Below are positions 26,223 through 34,422 of a DNA stretch of 64,000 nucleotides, piece after piece. This stretch comes from Candidatus Uabimicrobium amorphum. Its GTDB lineage: Bacteria > Planctomycetota > Uabimicrobiia > Uabimicrobiales > Uabimicrobiaceae. Where the stretch lies: positions 7,640,501 through 7,704,500 of the forward strand of contig NZ_AP019860.1 in NCBI RefSeq assembly GCF_009002475.1, given 5' to 3'. Below the pieces are notes generated by a model. That model did not search any database and was not told where the DNA came from. It saw only the letters and a program-made list of their open reading frames with translations. The first letter of the stretch is position 1. The number at the start of each line of letters is the position of its first letter. The position numbers and the translations under genes are program-made.

Positions 26223-27335
26223 ATGAAAATACGCGCCGCTGTTGCCTGGGAAGCAAAAAAACCCCTTGTCATAGAGGATGTTGAACTAGAAGGACCAAAA
26301 AAAGGAGAAGTTTTACTAAAAATGGTTGCAACTGGTGTCTGCCATACCGATGCATATACACTCTCAGGTGCAGACCCAGAAGGCATTTTTCCTTCTATTT
26401 TAGGTCACGAAGGAGGAGCTGTAGTTATGGAGGTTGGCGAAGGAGTTACCTCGGTAGCTGTGGGAGATCACGTCATTCCTCTGTATACACCGGAATGTGG
26501 AAAATGCAAATTTTGTACTTCGGGAAAAACAAACTTATGTCAGGCAATCCGTGCAACACAAGGTAAAGGACTTATGCCAGACGGCACTTCGCGCTTTTCC
26601 AAAAATGGCAAACCAATTTATCATTACATGGGAACCTCTACTTTTGCCGAATACACCGTCTTACCGGAAATTGCCGTGGCGAAAATTAACAAGGCAGCTC
26701 CTTTGGATAAGGTATGCTTACTCGGCTGTGGTGTTACCACAGGTCTCGGAGCAGTGTTCAATACTGCCAAAGTAGAACCTGGGTCAACCGTTGCTGTTTT
26801 TGGACTCGGAGGTATCGGACTTAGTGTTATTCAGGGAGCTGTTATTGCCAAGGCAGAACGCATTATTGCCGTCGATATTAACGAATCTAAATTTGAATTC
26901 GCAAGACAACTCGGAGCAACCGACTGTGTAAATCCAAAGAAACATGACGCGCCTATCCAAAATGTTATTGTTGATATGACAGATGGTGGTGTTGATTACT
27001 CATTTGAGTGCGTTGGAAATGTCGAACTTATGCGCTCGGCTCTTGAGTGTTGCCATAAAGGCTGGGGAGAATCTATTATTATCGGTGTTGCAGGAGCTGG
27101 CCAAGAAATTGCGACACGACCTTTTCAGTTAGTCACCGGTCGCGTATGGCGCGGAACAGCTTTTGGAGGAGTAAAGGGAAGATCGGAACTCCCAGGATAT
27201 GTAGATATGTACATGCGCAAAGAAATAAATGTCGACGATATGGTAACATTCAATTTGCCATTCGAAAAAATAAACGAAGCATTTGATCTCATGCACGAAG
27301 GCAAAAGTATTCGCTCGGTAATTTCTCTATCATAG
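26223..27335 (+). CDS. frmA: S-(hydroxymethyl)glutathione dehydrogenase (class III alcohol dehydrogenase)
   Basis: This 370-residue zinc- and NAD-dependent enzyme oxidises the glutathione adduct of formaldehyde. Catalytic zinc ligands are in GVCHTDAYTLSG and ILGHEGGAVV; the structural zinc cysteines are in CGKCKFCTSGKTNLC. The Rossmann loop is VFGLGGIGLSVIQGA. Class III features such as RATQGKGLMPDGTSRF are present. A GGGAGAAA site precedes the ATG. The gene for S-formylglutathione hydrolase follows after 10 bases, giving a complete pathway from formaldehyde to formate. It implies a glutathione-like thiol in the cell. Confidence 0.96.
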   Translation: MKIRAAVAWEAKKPLVIEDVELEGPKKGEVLLKMVATGVCHTDAYTLSGADPEGIFPSILGHEGGAVVMEVGEGVTSVAVGDHVIPLYTPECGKCKFCTSGKTNLCQAIRATQGKGLMPDGTSRFSKNGKPIYHYMGTSTFAEYTVLPEIAVAKINKAAPLDKVCLLGCGVTTGLGAVFNTAKVEPGSTVAVFGLGGIGLSVIQGAVIAKAERIIAVDINESKFEFARQLGATDCVNPKKHDAPIQNVIVDMTDGGVDYSFECVGNVELMRSALECCHKGWGESIIIGVAGAGQEIATRPFQLVTGRVWRGTAFGGVKGRSELPGYVDMYMRKEINVDDMVTFNLPFEKINEAFDLMHEGKSIRSVISLS

Positions 27336-27345
27336 AAGGAAAACA

Positions 27346-28197
27346 ATGACTACAATCAATCGTACTTCATCAAAAAGTTGCTTTGGTGGAAAAGTGGAGT
27401 TCTATAAACATTCATCTTCGAGTTGCAACTGCGAGATGAGTTTTTCTATTTTTATTCCCCAGGAAGCGAGCACCGAAAACAAACTTCCGGTATTGTACTG
27501 GCTTTCTGGTCTCGAATGTACGGAAAAAAACTTTATGGAGAAGTCGGGGGCGCAACGTTGTGCAGCAGAAAATAGCGTCATTATCGTCGCTCCAGATACT
27601 TCTCCACGAGGCTGCAATATCGAAGGAGAGGACGAATCTTGGGATTTTGGTAGCAGCGCCGGATTTTACGTAAATGCCACCCAAGAAAAATGGAAAAACC
27701 ATTACAATATGTATGACTACGTAGTCACAGAGTTGCCCAAAGTAATTGCCGCAAACTTTCCAGTAAATGATAAAAAATCTATTAGCGGTCATTCCATGGG
27801 CGGGCATGGAGCAATGATGATTGCGATACGTAACCCCGAAGAATATTACTCGGTGTCAGCATTTGCACCTATTTGTGCACCTAGTCTTTGTCCGTGGGGA
27901 GAAAAAGCATTTGGTGGTTATTTAGGTGATGACAAAAACACATGGAAAATGTATGACAGTAACTGCCTTGTGGAAACAGCGACACAGAAAATCCCCATTC
28001 TCATTGAAATGGGTGCTTGTGATCCTTTTCGCGAAACGCAACTGCACCTAGAAACTTTCCATGAGACATGCCAAAAACATGAGTACCCACTTACGGCAAA
28101 TATTCACGAAGGCTACGATCATAGCTACTATTTTGTCGCCTCTTTTATCGAAAAACATATTGAGTATCACGCGCAGCATTTGCGATCATTATCATAA
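27346..28197 (+). CDS. fghA: S-formylglutathione hydrolase
   Basis: This 283-residue esterase-D-type alpha/beta hydrolase splits S-formylglutathione into formate and glutathione. The nucleophile elbow is GHSMGGHGAM, the family motif PVLYWLSGLECTEKNF is at the front, and the catalytic His lies in GYDHSYYF near the end. It follows frmA with an AAGGA site and is co-transcribed. A terminator hairpin starts 13 bases after the stop. Confidence 0.96.
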   Translation: MTTINRTSSKSCFGGKVEFYKHSSSSCNCEMSFSIFIPQEASTENKLPVLYWLSGLECTEKNFMEKSGAQRCAAENSVIIVAPDTSPRGCNIEGEDESWDFGSSAGFYVNATQEKWKNHYNMYDYVVTELPKVIAANFPVNDKKSISGHSMGGHGAMMIAIRNPEEYYSVSAFAPICAPSLCPWGEKAFGGYLGDDKNTWKMYDSNCLVETATQKIPILIEMGACDPFRETQLHLETFHETCQKHEYPLTANIHEGYDHSYYFVASFIEKHIEYHAQHLRSLS

Positions 28198-28210
28198 GCA
28201 ATAAATTGTA

Positions 28211-28238
28211 CATAGTTTTTGCAAAACTATGCAATTTT
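28211..28238 (+). terminator. Rho-independent terminator of frmA-fghA
   Basis: A 9-bp stem CATAGTTTT/AAAACTATG with a three-base loop is followed by CAATTTTT. Confidence 0.75.
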
Positions 28239-28242
28239 TCTA

Positions 28243-28270
28243 TTGACTAAATGCTGTAAAACAATATAAT
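28243..28270 (+). promoter_or_regulatory. strong sigma-70 promoter without a following gene
   Basis: TTGACT (28243-28248) and a perfect TATAAT (28265-28270) are spaced 16 bases apart. The predicted start near 28277 lies 415 bases before the next ORF, and a hairpin with a T-rich tail lies in between, so the promoter probably drives a short non-coding RNA. Confidence 0.7.
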
Positions 28271-28276
28271 AATTAC

Positions 28277-28356
28277 ATTTACAAGATGATATTTTATATC
28301 TGGCTAAAGTTTTCAACCACAACAACCAGGTGGTAGTTTGCTTTAGCCTATTTTTA
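28277..28356 (+). ncRNA. candidate small RNA with intrinsic terminator
   Basis: The RNA of about 80 nucleotides would start after the promoter at 28243-28270 and end in a long hairpin: outer stem GGCTAAAG/CTTTAGCC (28302-28348), an internal loop, inner stem ACCAC/GTGGT, then the tail TATTTTTATT. No reading frame of note is present. It could be a trans-acting small RNA, or a promoter-proximal attenuator of the HU gene downstream. It matches no RNA family I recognise. Confidence 0.5.
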
Positions 28357-28393
28357 TTACCAAGTAAGACGAAGTGTTTTACAACCCTTTTCA

Positions 28394-28442
28394 TTTACAA
28401 TTGCTTTCTTTGTGGTGACAACACCAAAAAGAAACTTGTAAA
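28394..28442. repeat. 49-bp interrupted hairpin
   Basis: Nested arms TTTACAA/TTGTAAA, TTTCTTT/AAAGAAA and GGTG/CACC surround an ACAA loop. It lies between the small-RNA candidate and the next repeat element, outside any gene. A run of A follows on the plus strand, so it could also terminate transcription on the minus strand. Confidence 0.55.
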
Positions 28443-28488
28443 AAAAGTGTTGTATTAAAGATTTAAACTTTGCCTTGCGATTTGTATC

Positions 28489-28642
28489 AGGGCGTGTCCC
28501 TCAACAGAAAGTTAAAGTTGTGTATTGTAAAAGTTAGTGTGGTGTAGTTTGTTTATACAGATAAAACTGTATAAATGAGCTACAGCAACTACAAATATTA
28601 CAAGAAATAACATAAACAAAAAACTGTTTAGGGACACGTCCT
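28489..28642. mobile_element. 154-bp MITE-like element with 19-bp inverted ends
   Basis: Terminal inverted repeats AGGGCGTGTCCCTCAACAG (28489-28507) and CTGTTTAGGGACACGTCCT (28624-28642) match at 17 of 19 positions. The interior is non-coding and has a 9-bp hairpin TTTATACAG/CTGTATAAA (28552-28574). No clear target duplication was seen. It lies just upstream of the HU-family gene and may carry or disturb its promoter. Confidence 0.75.
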
Positions 28643-28691
28643 AGATTCAAACAATTTTCTTTTCCATGCTTTGAATTTAGAAAGGCAAAAC

Positions 28692-28982
28692 ATGGCAACT
28701 GTGACGAAAAAACAGCTGGTTGAGAGAATTTCTGTTGAAACCAAGCAAACTAAGGTTGGCACCAAAGATACAATCCAACGTTTCTTAGATTGTATTACAG
28801 AAGAGCTAGAAAAAGGAAACAGAATCGAACTGCGAGATTTTGGCGTATTCCAGGTAAAGGAACGTGCTTCTAGAGTAGGAAGAAATCCAAGAACAGGTGA
28901 CACTGTAAAAGTCCCTTCTAGAAATGTTGTTACCTTTAAAGTTGGACGCAAAATGAAGCTAAATGTTGGCAAAAGCGGTTAA
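28692..28982 (+). CDS. HU/IHF-family DNA-binding protein
   Basis: This 96-residue nucleoid protein begins MATVTKKQLVERIS and has the DNA-binding arm RNPRTGDTVKVPSRNVVTFK and the FGVFQVKERASRVGRNP core. HU/IHF dimers bend and compact DNA. ATG 28692 is chosen because an AAAGG site lies just upstream; an in-frame upstream start would add seven residues and has no such site. The gene stands alone, with a terminator-like hairpin 15 bases after the stop. Confidence 0.95.
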   Translation: MATVTKKQLVERISVETKQTKVGTKDTIQRFLDCITEELEKGNRIELRDFGVFQVKERASRVGRNPRTGDTVKVPSRNVVTFKVGRKMKLNVGKSG

Positions 28983-28997
28983 CAACTTGCTAAATAC

Positions 28998-29023
28998 TGC
29001 GACTTATTGCAAAATAAGTCGCA
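28998..29023 (+). terminator. terminator of the HU-family gene
   Basis: An 11-bp perfect stem TGCGACTTATT/AATAAGTCGCA with a GCAA loop is followed by ATTTATC. The T run is short, but the hairpin is strong. Confidence 0.7.
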
Positions 29024-29101
29024 ATTTATCGACACAGTCACACACCTCATCTTTCCACACAAAAATTCCCACTACAAACACCAAGCATTTTTATTTTATT
29101 A

Positions 29102-29131
29102 TTGCCCAATAACCTTGTTTTTGTATATAAT
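29102..29131 (+). promoter_or_regulatory. probable promoter of the 29.2-38 kb signalling operon
   Basis: TTGCCC (29102-29107) and a perfect TATAAT (29126-29131) are 18 bases apart. The predicted start near 29138 gives a leader of about 104 bases before ATG 29242. Confidence 0.55.
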
Positions 29132-29241
29132 AAGTGAAGTTTTATAGACTGGTTAAAAGTTTTGTAACTCTTTGTAAAAAATAGACATTGCAAAACAAAT
29201 ACTTTTCCAGTCGCAGAACAATTAATAATCGGTAAAATGAT

Positions 29242-29739
29242 ATGAAAACAATAACTCTCTTTCTTATATTTGGCTTCTTGGTCTCGTGTGGACCAAAAGA
29301 GGTACATGTTTACAATGACGAACAAAAACAGAAGACCGTCGACAAAACAAATCTAGTCATTGTTAAAAAAGTAATTAGTGGTGACTCGATAGAACTGGAA
29401 GATGGTCGCATTGTAAAGTACATACATGTTACAGCGCCGCAAAAAGGCGAAAAACATTTTGACCTAGCCAAAGATGCAAATACCCTACTTGTTGTTACTA
29501 GAGCAAAAAATAAAGTTTTCTTAGAATTTGGAGAAGAAAAACGCGACCAAGACGGTCGTTATTTAGCCTATGTTTTTGCGCCAACTCCTCTACTTCATTA
29601 TTGTTTTGTGAATAAAGAACTTATAGAGTATGGATACGCGAAAGTAACTGCTACTCCTCCTAACAAGAAATATTTAGACTTATTTTTGTCTTCAGAACAA
29701 CGTGCCAAAACAAAACAATTAAATATTTGGAAACCTTAG
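29242..29739 (+). CDS. staphylococcal-nuclease-like (SNase fold) lipoprotein, probably degenerate
   Basis: This is a 165-residue lipoprotein: the signal ends in FLVSCGPKE. Residues about 40-165 follow the thermonuclease pattern, with VISGDSIELEDGRIVKYIHV, RDQDGRYLAYVF, KELIEYGYAKV and KTKQLNIW. The usual catalytic arginine and calcium-binding acids around RLIGIDxPE are changed to KYIHVTAPQ, while the DGR arginine is kept, so nuclease activity is doubtful. It is the first gene of a tightly packed plus-strand group leading into TPR and kinase genes. Confidence 0.7.
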   Translation: MKTITLFLIFGFLVSCGPKEVHVYNDEQKQKTVDKTNLVIVKKVISGDSIELEDGRIVKYIHVTAPQKGEKHFDLAKDANTLLVVTRAKNKVFLEFGEEKRDQDGRYLAYVFAPTPLLHYCFVNKELIEYGYAKVTATPPNKKYLDLFLSSEQRAKTKQLNIWKP

Positions 29740-29744
29740 TAGTA

Positions 29745-30359
29745 ATGAGCAAACAAAATAAAAAAATTGCAAAATTATATAAAGAAGGTACTTCTCTTTT
29801 TGCAGAACAACAATATGAAAAAAGTTTGAAGTCCTGGGATCAGATTCTAGAGTTAGAACCGAATAATCACCGTGTGTATGTGTATTTAGGAATGACATAT
29901 TTTCACTTACAACGTTATGAAGAATCTGTACAAGCTTATGAAAAGGCCATCGACATAGAACCTTCATACTCCAAAGCATATAATAACTTAGGTAACGCAT
30001 ACCGAAAGTGCGGAAGATTTGTTCAAGCTGTTAACTCATATCAAAAAGCGATAGATCTAAATCCAGAAAACACATCCTATCGTTATAATCTAGGCATTAC
30101 TTACTATGATGTGAATGAACATCAACAAGCCATAAATGAATTTAAAAAAGTTTTAGAAGTTGAAAATACTGATGGCGAAATCAGAAAAGACCTTGTGAAT
30201 GCTTATTACCGTTTAGAGTCTTACCAAGAAGCTCTAGATTGTTTAAATGAATACTTAGAGCTTGTTCCCAACCCGCCAGACTATGTTGAAATTCGTGCAA
30301 AAATGAAATTGTTAAAAACTTCTATACGTGGAATAGATGTAATCAACAGCATAGGATAA
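29745..30359 (+). CDS. TPR-repeat protein
   Basis: This 204-residue protein is made almost entirely of about five tetratricopeptide repeats, for example VYVYLGMTYFHLQRYEESVQ, AYNNLGNAYRKCGRFVQAVN and YRYNLGITYYDVNEHQQAIN. No signal peptide or membrane segment is seen, so it is probably a cytosolic scaffold. ATG 29745 is preferred over an upstream TTG (29727) that overlaps the previous gene. Spacing to the next gene is four bases. It may assemble the signalling proteins encoded downstream; this is inferred from context only. Confidence 0.88.
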   Translation: MSKQNKKIAKLYKEGTSLFAEQQYEKSLKSWDQILELEPNNHRVYVYLGMTYFHLQRYEESVQAYEKAIDIEPSYSKAYNNLGNAYRKCGRFVQAVNSYQKAIDLNPENTSYRYNLGITYYDVNEHQQAINEFKKVLEVENTDGEIRKDLVNAYYRLESYQEALDCLNEYLELVPNPPDYVEIRAKMKLLKTSIRGIDVINSIG

Positions 30360-30363
30360 AACG

Positions 30364-30732
30364 ATGGATTGGGAAGAAATTAGAGAAGAATGCATTCGCA
30401 CAGGTGAATTTATCACCGTTCAAAAAGCTGATGTACAAAAACTTCCTGATTTTTTTGAAGAAACACACATGGGACTATCAAAGGGGGAGTTGCGACAGTT
30501 TAGAGATAACAGAGCAACTCAAAGTTTACATATTCACGAATTTCCCGATCACTATGTTGTCCATGTAGATTTATTCAACCCAAAATTTCATCCTGTCGCC
30601 CACGGGATTCTGGATACTCCAGGTATCGCACTGACACTTGTTGGTGGCGCTGTATCATTATATTTTATAACAAAAGCTATAAAAAAATATGATTTAGTAC
30701 CGATGAAATACGAACATGACGACCAATTATAA
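30364..30732 (+). CDS. hypothetical protein with one membrane segment
   Basis: This 122-residue protein is of unrecognised family. The N-terminal 85 residues are polar with an acidic start (MDWEEIREECIRTGEF) and a His-rich patch around SLHIHEFPDHYVVHVD. A hydrophobic segment (about residues 86-103, PGIALTLVGGAVSLYFIT) may insert in the membrane near the C-terminus. It lies between the TPR gene and the histidine kinase gene with short gaps, so it belongs to the same transcript and could be an accessory factor. Confidence 0.65.
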   Translation: MDWEEIREECIRTGEFITVQKADVQKLPDFFEETHMGLSKGELRQFRDNRATQSLHIHEFPDHYVVHVDLFNPKFHPVAHGILDTPGIALTLVGGAVSLYFITKAIKKYDLVPMKYEHDDQL

Positions 30733-30756
30733 ATTCATTATTTCGAAAGTTGAATT

Positions 30757-31815
30757 ATGGCAAAGACAACTCGTTGTCTTATTCTAGAACACGATCCGAC
30801 AGCAATAGAACAATACAATGAATTTATTCCTGAAAATATTGACATTTGTTTTATTGATAATGAGTTAAGTGCATTTAATAAAATATCATCTATATCTCCA
30901 ACATTTATCATTTTTAACACGCTATGTACACAAAAGCCCATTTCCTTTATCAACAAAATCAAAAAAATAACACCTAGCGCTTCGTTAATTGTTTGCAGTT
31001 CAAATTATTCTATTCGCGAAGCGGTGTTTTTTATCAAAAATGGTGCTCACGACTATTTTCCGCTTCCATTAGACAAAAGCGATTTCCAATACTCTCTTTC
31101 ACAAATTTTACGAACCGCAAGTGATCAAGACATCGACTTAAAACAATCAAACAAACTGGTATTTTTAGGCGAGCTAGCAGCGGAAATTGCCCACGACATA
31201 AAAACGCCCCTGGCATGTATTAGCGGATTCATCGATTTGTTTTTGGGCTTTTTGAAAAAACCCCAAGTAACGGTAGAAGAATTACAAGGTGTTGGACACT
31301 ATCTCGACAAATCCATTGCCGAGACAAAGAGATGTCAGAAAATATTAAACAACTTACTAATGTTCTCAAAAAAAGAAGATTTCACGCACTTTTGCTTGGC
31401 CGACTTAATAGACCGTGTCCAGGCACTAATTGCGCAAGATTTAATCGAAAAAAATATCCAATTAAAAATGAATATTGATCCTCATTTACAAGTATATGGT
31501 AGTGAAGAAAAACTACATCAGGTACTATTAAATTTGTTGATCAATGCAAAAAATGCGACAAAACAGGGCTTTATCGAAGTGACAGCGGTCAATGAAAACG
31601 AAAAAACAAAAATTTCCGTCCGCGATAGTGGATGTGGAATTAAAAACGAAGATTTAGATAAAATATTTAATCCATTTTTCACGAAAACGCAACAGGGAAC
31701 TGGCTTAGGATTGTCTATAGTTAAAAAAATTATAGAAGAGCACCAGGGAAACATTTCTGTTCAAAGCCAATTAGAGATGGGTACCACTTTTATTATAGAA
31801 CTTCCTATCAGATGA
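30757..31815 (+). CDS. histidine kinase with degenerate receiver domain
   Basis: This 352-residue cytosolic protein has residues 5-118 with the receiver-domain pattern, but the phosphoacceptor Asp is Asn54 (FIIFNTL) and the conserved Lys is replaced in FPLPLD, so it should not accept phosphate. The kinase part has the H-box GELAAEIAHDIKTPL (His146), N-box HQVLLNLLINAKNAT, G1 DSGCGI and G2 GTGLGLSIVKK, all intact. It probably autophosphorylates under control of the pseudo-receiver. The stop overlaps the next kinase gene by four bases (ATGA), coupling a two-component kinase to a Ser/Thr kinase. No partner regulator is adjacent. Confidence 0.9.
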   Translation: MAKTTRCLILEHDPTAIEQYNEFIPENIDICFIDNELSAFNKISSISPTFIIFNTLCTQKPISFINKIKKITPSASLIVCSSNYSIREAVFFIKNGAHDYFPLPLDKSDFQYSLSQILRTASDQDIDLKQSNKLVFLGELAAEIAHDIKTPLACISGFIDLFLGFLKKPQVTVEELQGVGHYLDKSIAETKRCQKILNNLLMFSKKEDFTHFCLADLIDRVQALIAQDLIEKNIQLKMNIDPHLQVYGSEEKLHQVLLNLLINAKNATKQGFIEVTAVNENEKTKISVRDSGCGIKNEDLDKIFNPFFTKTQQGTGLGLSIVKKIIEEHQGNISVQSQLEMGTTFIIELPIR

Positions 31816-34421
31816 AAGACTTAGAAAAAATGTACGCCATCTCCGGGCGTATCAACATCAAAAAAGGTGATATTCTAGCAGGCAAATACCGCTATGTGAA
31901 AAAACTGGGCATGGGGGGAATGGGCGCTGTTTGCCTAGTTTCAGATATAAAAACACAAGAAATGCTAGCGATGAAGTATTGTCTCTCCGAAGATCACATG
32001 GATCGCTTTGAGAGAGAAGTGCTTGCATGGTTGCAATTAGGTCAACATCCCAATATCGTTTCCGCAATATATTTCGATCGCATTAACAACAAGCCCACTT
32101 TGTTCATAGAATATGTCAAGGGGCCGACACTAAAAGATGTGATCAAACAAAGCCAAACAGACCGCGAAGAGCTCTACCTTGAGAAAGTCTTAGACTATGC
32201 CATTCAAATATGCCGCGGTATGGATCACCTCCATGAAAAAGGCATCATCCACCGCGATTTGAATCCAAAAAATATTATTATCCAAGAAGACGATGGTTTT
32301 GGTATTGTGAAAATTACAGACCTCGGTTTATCAAAACTGAAAGTTCTGCCGCGCAAAAGTAAAAGTACAAAAATGAGTGGCCGACACTTAGCCGCCAAAG
32401 TAGAATTAACCGAAACCAACCAAGTGCTGGGCACACCACAGTACATGTCGCCACAGCAATATACATCAAGTAAAGAAGTCAACGAGTCTACCGACATCTA
32501 TGCATTTGGACTTATTCTTTATGAAATGATTAGCTGTGGAAAATTCCCATTCGAAGCCAACTCAACAACAGGTTGGTTGCACGCACACTTATATCGTCCG
32601 CCTAGACACATAAAAAAACAAGCGGCAGTAAAAATATCCCTATTCAATCATAAAACACGCAATGAGTTGTATGAGTTGGTAATGAGTTGTTTGGCCAAAA
32701 CCAACAGAGAACGCCCGGCGAATTTCGCAGCAATCGAAAAGCAACTAGAGAGTATTTATGAACAACTGTGTAAAAAGAGTTACCGACGTTCTAAAATATC
32801 GGCCTCATCTTTATCAAAATGGGAAGAGGAAAACAACAAAGCCGTTTCACTTCTAAAAATAGGAAATGAACACGCCAAAGCAGCGCGAGACATATTAAAT
32901 AACATTCACAAAGAAAATCCAGAATTTCTCTACGCGCATTTAAATTTGCTACTCTTACAGTTAAAAACCAAATCTTTTACCCTTGAAGAGTTCTGGCTGG
33001 AAACAAACAGCCTTTTGCAACAAACCTCTGACACAAGTAAAGTTATTGAGGTTATGGTAGGGGGTGCATTGGAAAAACGCGCTTACATGCAAAAGTCATT
33101 GCAAATCCTACAACAAATTCAAGACATCGAAAGCTTCCCCAATTTAGCCCGTAAAAAAGCCAAATGGCTATACTTGAAAGGGGAGTTTCAGCAAGCTCTC
33201 AAAATATTGGAAATGCTTTGCGAAAAAGACCATGCAACCGTAGAAGACTTTTACGATAGAGTAGGTGCAATGATTCATTGTGAAATACTCAATGACCACT
33301 GTCAAATAGTTCCCAAAGCAGATAAATTTAGCTTGGTCATTCCTCAAGATTTGCGCCAAAAATCCTGGGATATTTTGCGCGTGGGAGAAAAAAAATGCGG
33401 CGTTAATGATGCACTGGAACGCGCCAAGGATATTATTGCCGGAGGAGAAGTACCGAAAACTCCTTTTTGGCACGAATATGGCCAGCTACAGGGCCACAAA
33501 AAACCGATAAAGAAAATCATCATCACTCCGAATGGTCTGAACGTAGTCTCCATAGGCGAGGACAAATTCGTCAAAGTGTGGGATGTAAAACATAAAAAAC
33601 TGATTTGCGAGTTCAAGATCGAACATGAAATCACGTGCCTCACGACAAATCTTACCCAAAAACAAATTGCTTTAGGACTGCAAAGTGGCGATATATTATT
33701 GTATAATTTGCAAACAAAGTGTTTACAAAAAAAAGTCTCTGCTCATAAACACCCGATTGTAGGATTGGTGTTTTGCAATAACGAAAGTAGGTTGGTATCA
33801 GGAGACACCAACGGAGAAATAAAGCAGTGGAACTTGAAAGAGTTGCTGAAAAAGAAAAAAATTTGGCAACTTAAAGGCGAAAAACCAGAAAAGAAATACA
33901 CAGTACAAACACAGCTCTCGACACTTGGGGTGAATCTATCGGGCTCGCGAATCATTGCCGGAGGTAACGACGGTAGTATTTACTTTGTACCGCAAGAAGG
34001 TTCCGCGGTGAAAATTGATGCCCACACCAGTCACATAGAGAAAATTTTAATTTCTGCTAATGAAAGAGTTGCTGTGTCTATGTGCAAACTACCACCACAC
34101 AACCTAATTTTATGGGATTTGCGCAATAATGGCAAAATGCATTTTTCTCTTGAAAATATCACGAGCATTGCGATTACAGGGGACGCAAAATATATATTGG
34201 TAAGTACCGAAGAGGGCTTTATCGATATTTGGAACACCATGAAAAAGATTAAGTTACAAAGAATAGAAGCATATAGTAACTCTATTAGTGACATAGCAGT
34301 TACCGCAGATGCAAAAATGGCTGTGTCTGGAGCAAAAAACGGAGCCATCACTTTATGGGCCAACAACTACGTATGGCCAATTCAATTAGAACAAAGTTAT
34401 TTAAAAAGTTCTGGAATTTGA
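31812..34421 (+). CDS. cytosolic Ser/Thr protein kinase with C-terminal WD40 propeller
   Basis: This 869-residue protein has a kinase domain at residues 24-315: glycine loop GMGGMGAV, Lys55 (AMKY), HRDLNPKN (Asp149 kept; the usual Lys two residues later is Asn151), DLG 170-172 and TPQYMSPQQY. A helical linker (about 340-550) follows, then WD40 repeats from about residue 565 (KFVKVWDVKHKKLI, GEIKQWNLKE, GFIDIWNTMKKI, GAITLWANNY). No membrane helix is seen. The substitution in the catalytic loop may weaken phosphotransfer. It is coupled upstream to the histidine kinase and lies one base before the next kinase gene. Confidence 0.93.
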   Translation: MKDLEKMYAISGRINIKKGDILAGKYRYVKKLGMGGMGAVCLVSDIKTQEMLAMKYCLSEDHMDRFEREVLAWLQLGQHPNIVSAIYFDRINNKPTLFIEYVKGPTLKDVIKQSQTDREELYLEKVLDYAIQICRGMDHLHEKGIIHRDLNPKNIIIQEDDGFGIVKITDLGLSKLKVLPRKSKSTKMSGRHLAAKVELTETNQVLGTPQYMSPQQYTSSKEVNESTDIYAFGLILYEMISCGKFPFEANSTTGWLHAHLYRPPRHIKKQAAVKISLFNHKTRNELYELVMSCLAKTNRERPANFAAIEKQLESIYEQLCKKSYRRSKISASSLSKWEEENNKAVSLLKIGNEHAKAARDILNNIHKENPEFLYAHLNLLLLQLKTKSFTLEEFWLETNSLLQQTSDTSKVIEVMVGGALEKRAYMQKSLQILQQIQDIESFPNLARKKAKWLYLKGEFQQALKILEMLCEKDHATVEDFYDRVGAMIHCEILNDHCQIVPKADKFSLVIPQDLRQKSWDILRVGEKKCGVNDALERAKDIIAGGEVPKTPFWHEYGQLQGHKKPIKKIIITPNGLNVVSIGEDKFVKVWDVKHKKLICEFKIEHEITCLTTNLTQKQIALGLQSGDILLYNLQTKCLQKKVSAHKHPIVGLVFCNNESRLVSGDTNGEIKQWNLKELLKKKKIWQLKGEKPEKKYTVQTQLSTLGVNLSGSRIIAGGNDGSIYFVPQEGSAVKIDAHTSHIEKILISANERVAVSMCKLPPHNLILWDLRNNGKMHFSLENITSIAITGDAKYILVSTEEGFIDIWNTMKKIKLQRIEAYSNSISDIAVTADAKMAVSGAKNGAITLWANNYVWPIQLEQSYLKSSGI

Positions 34422-34422
34422 T

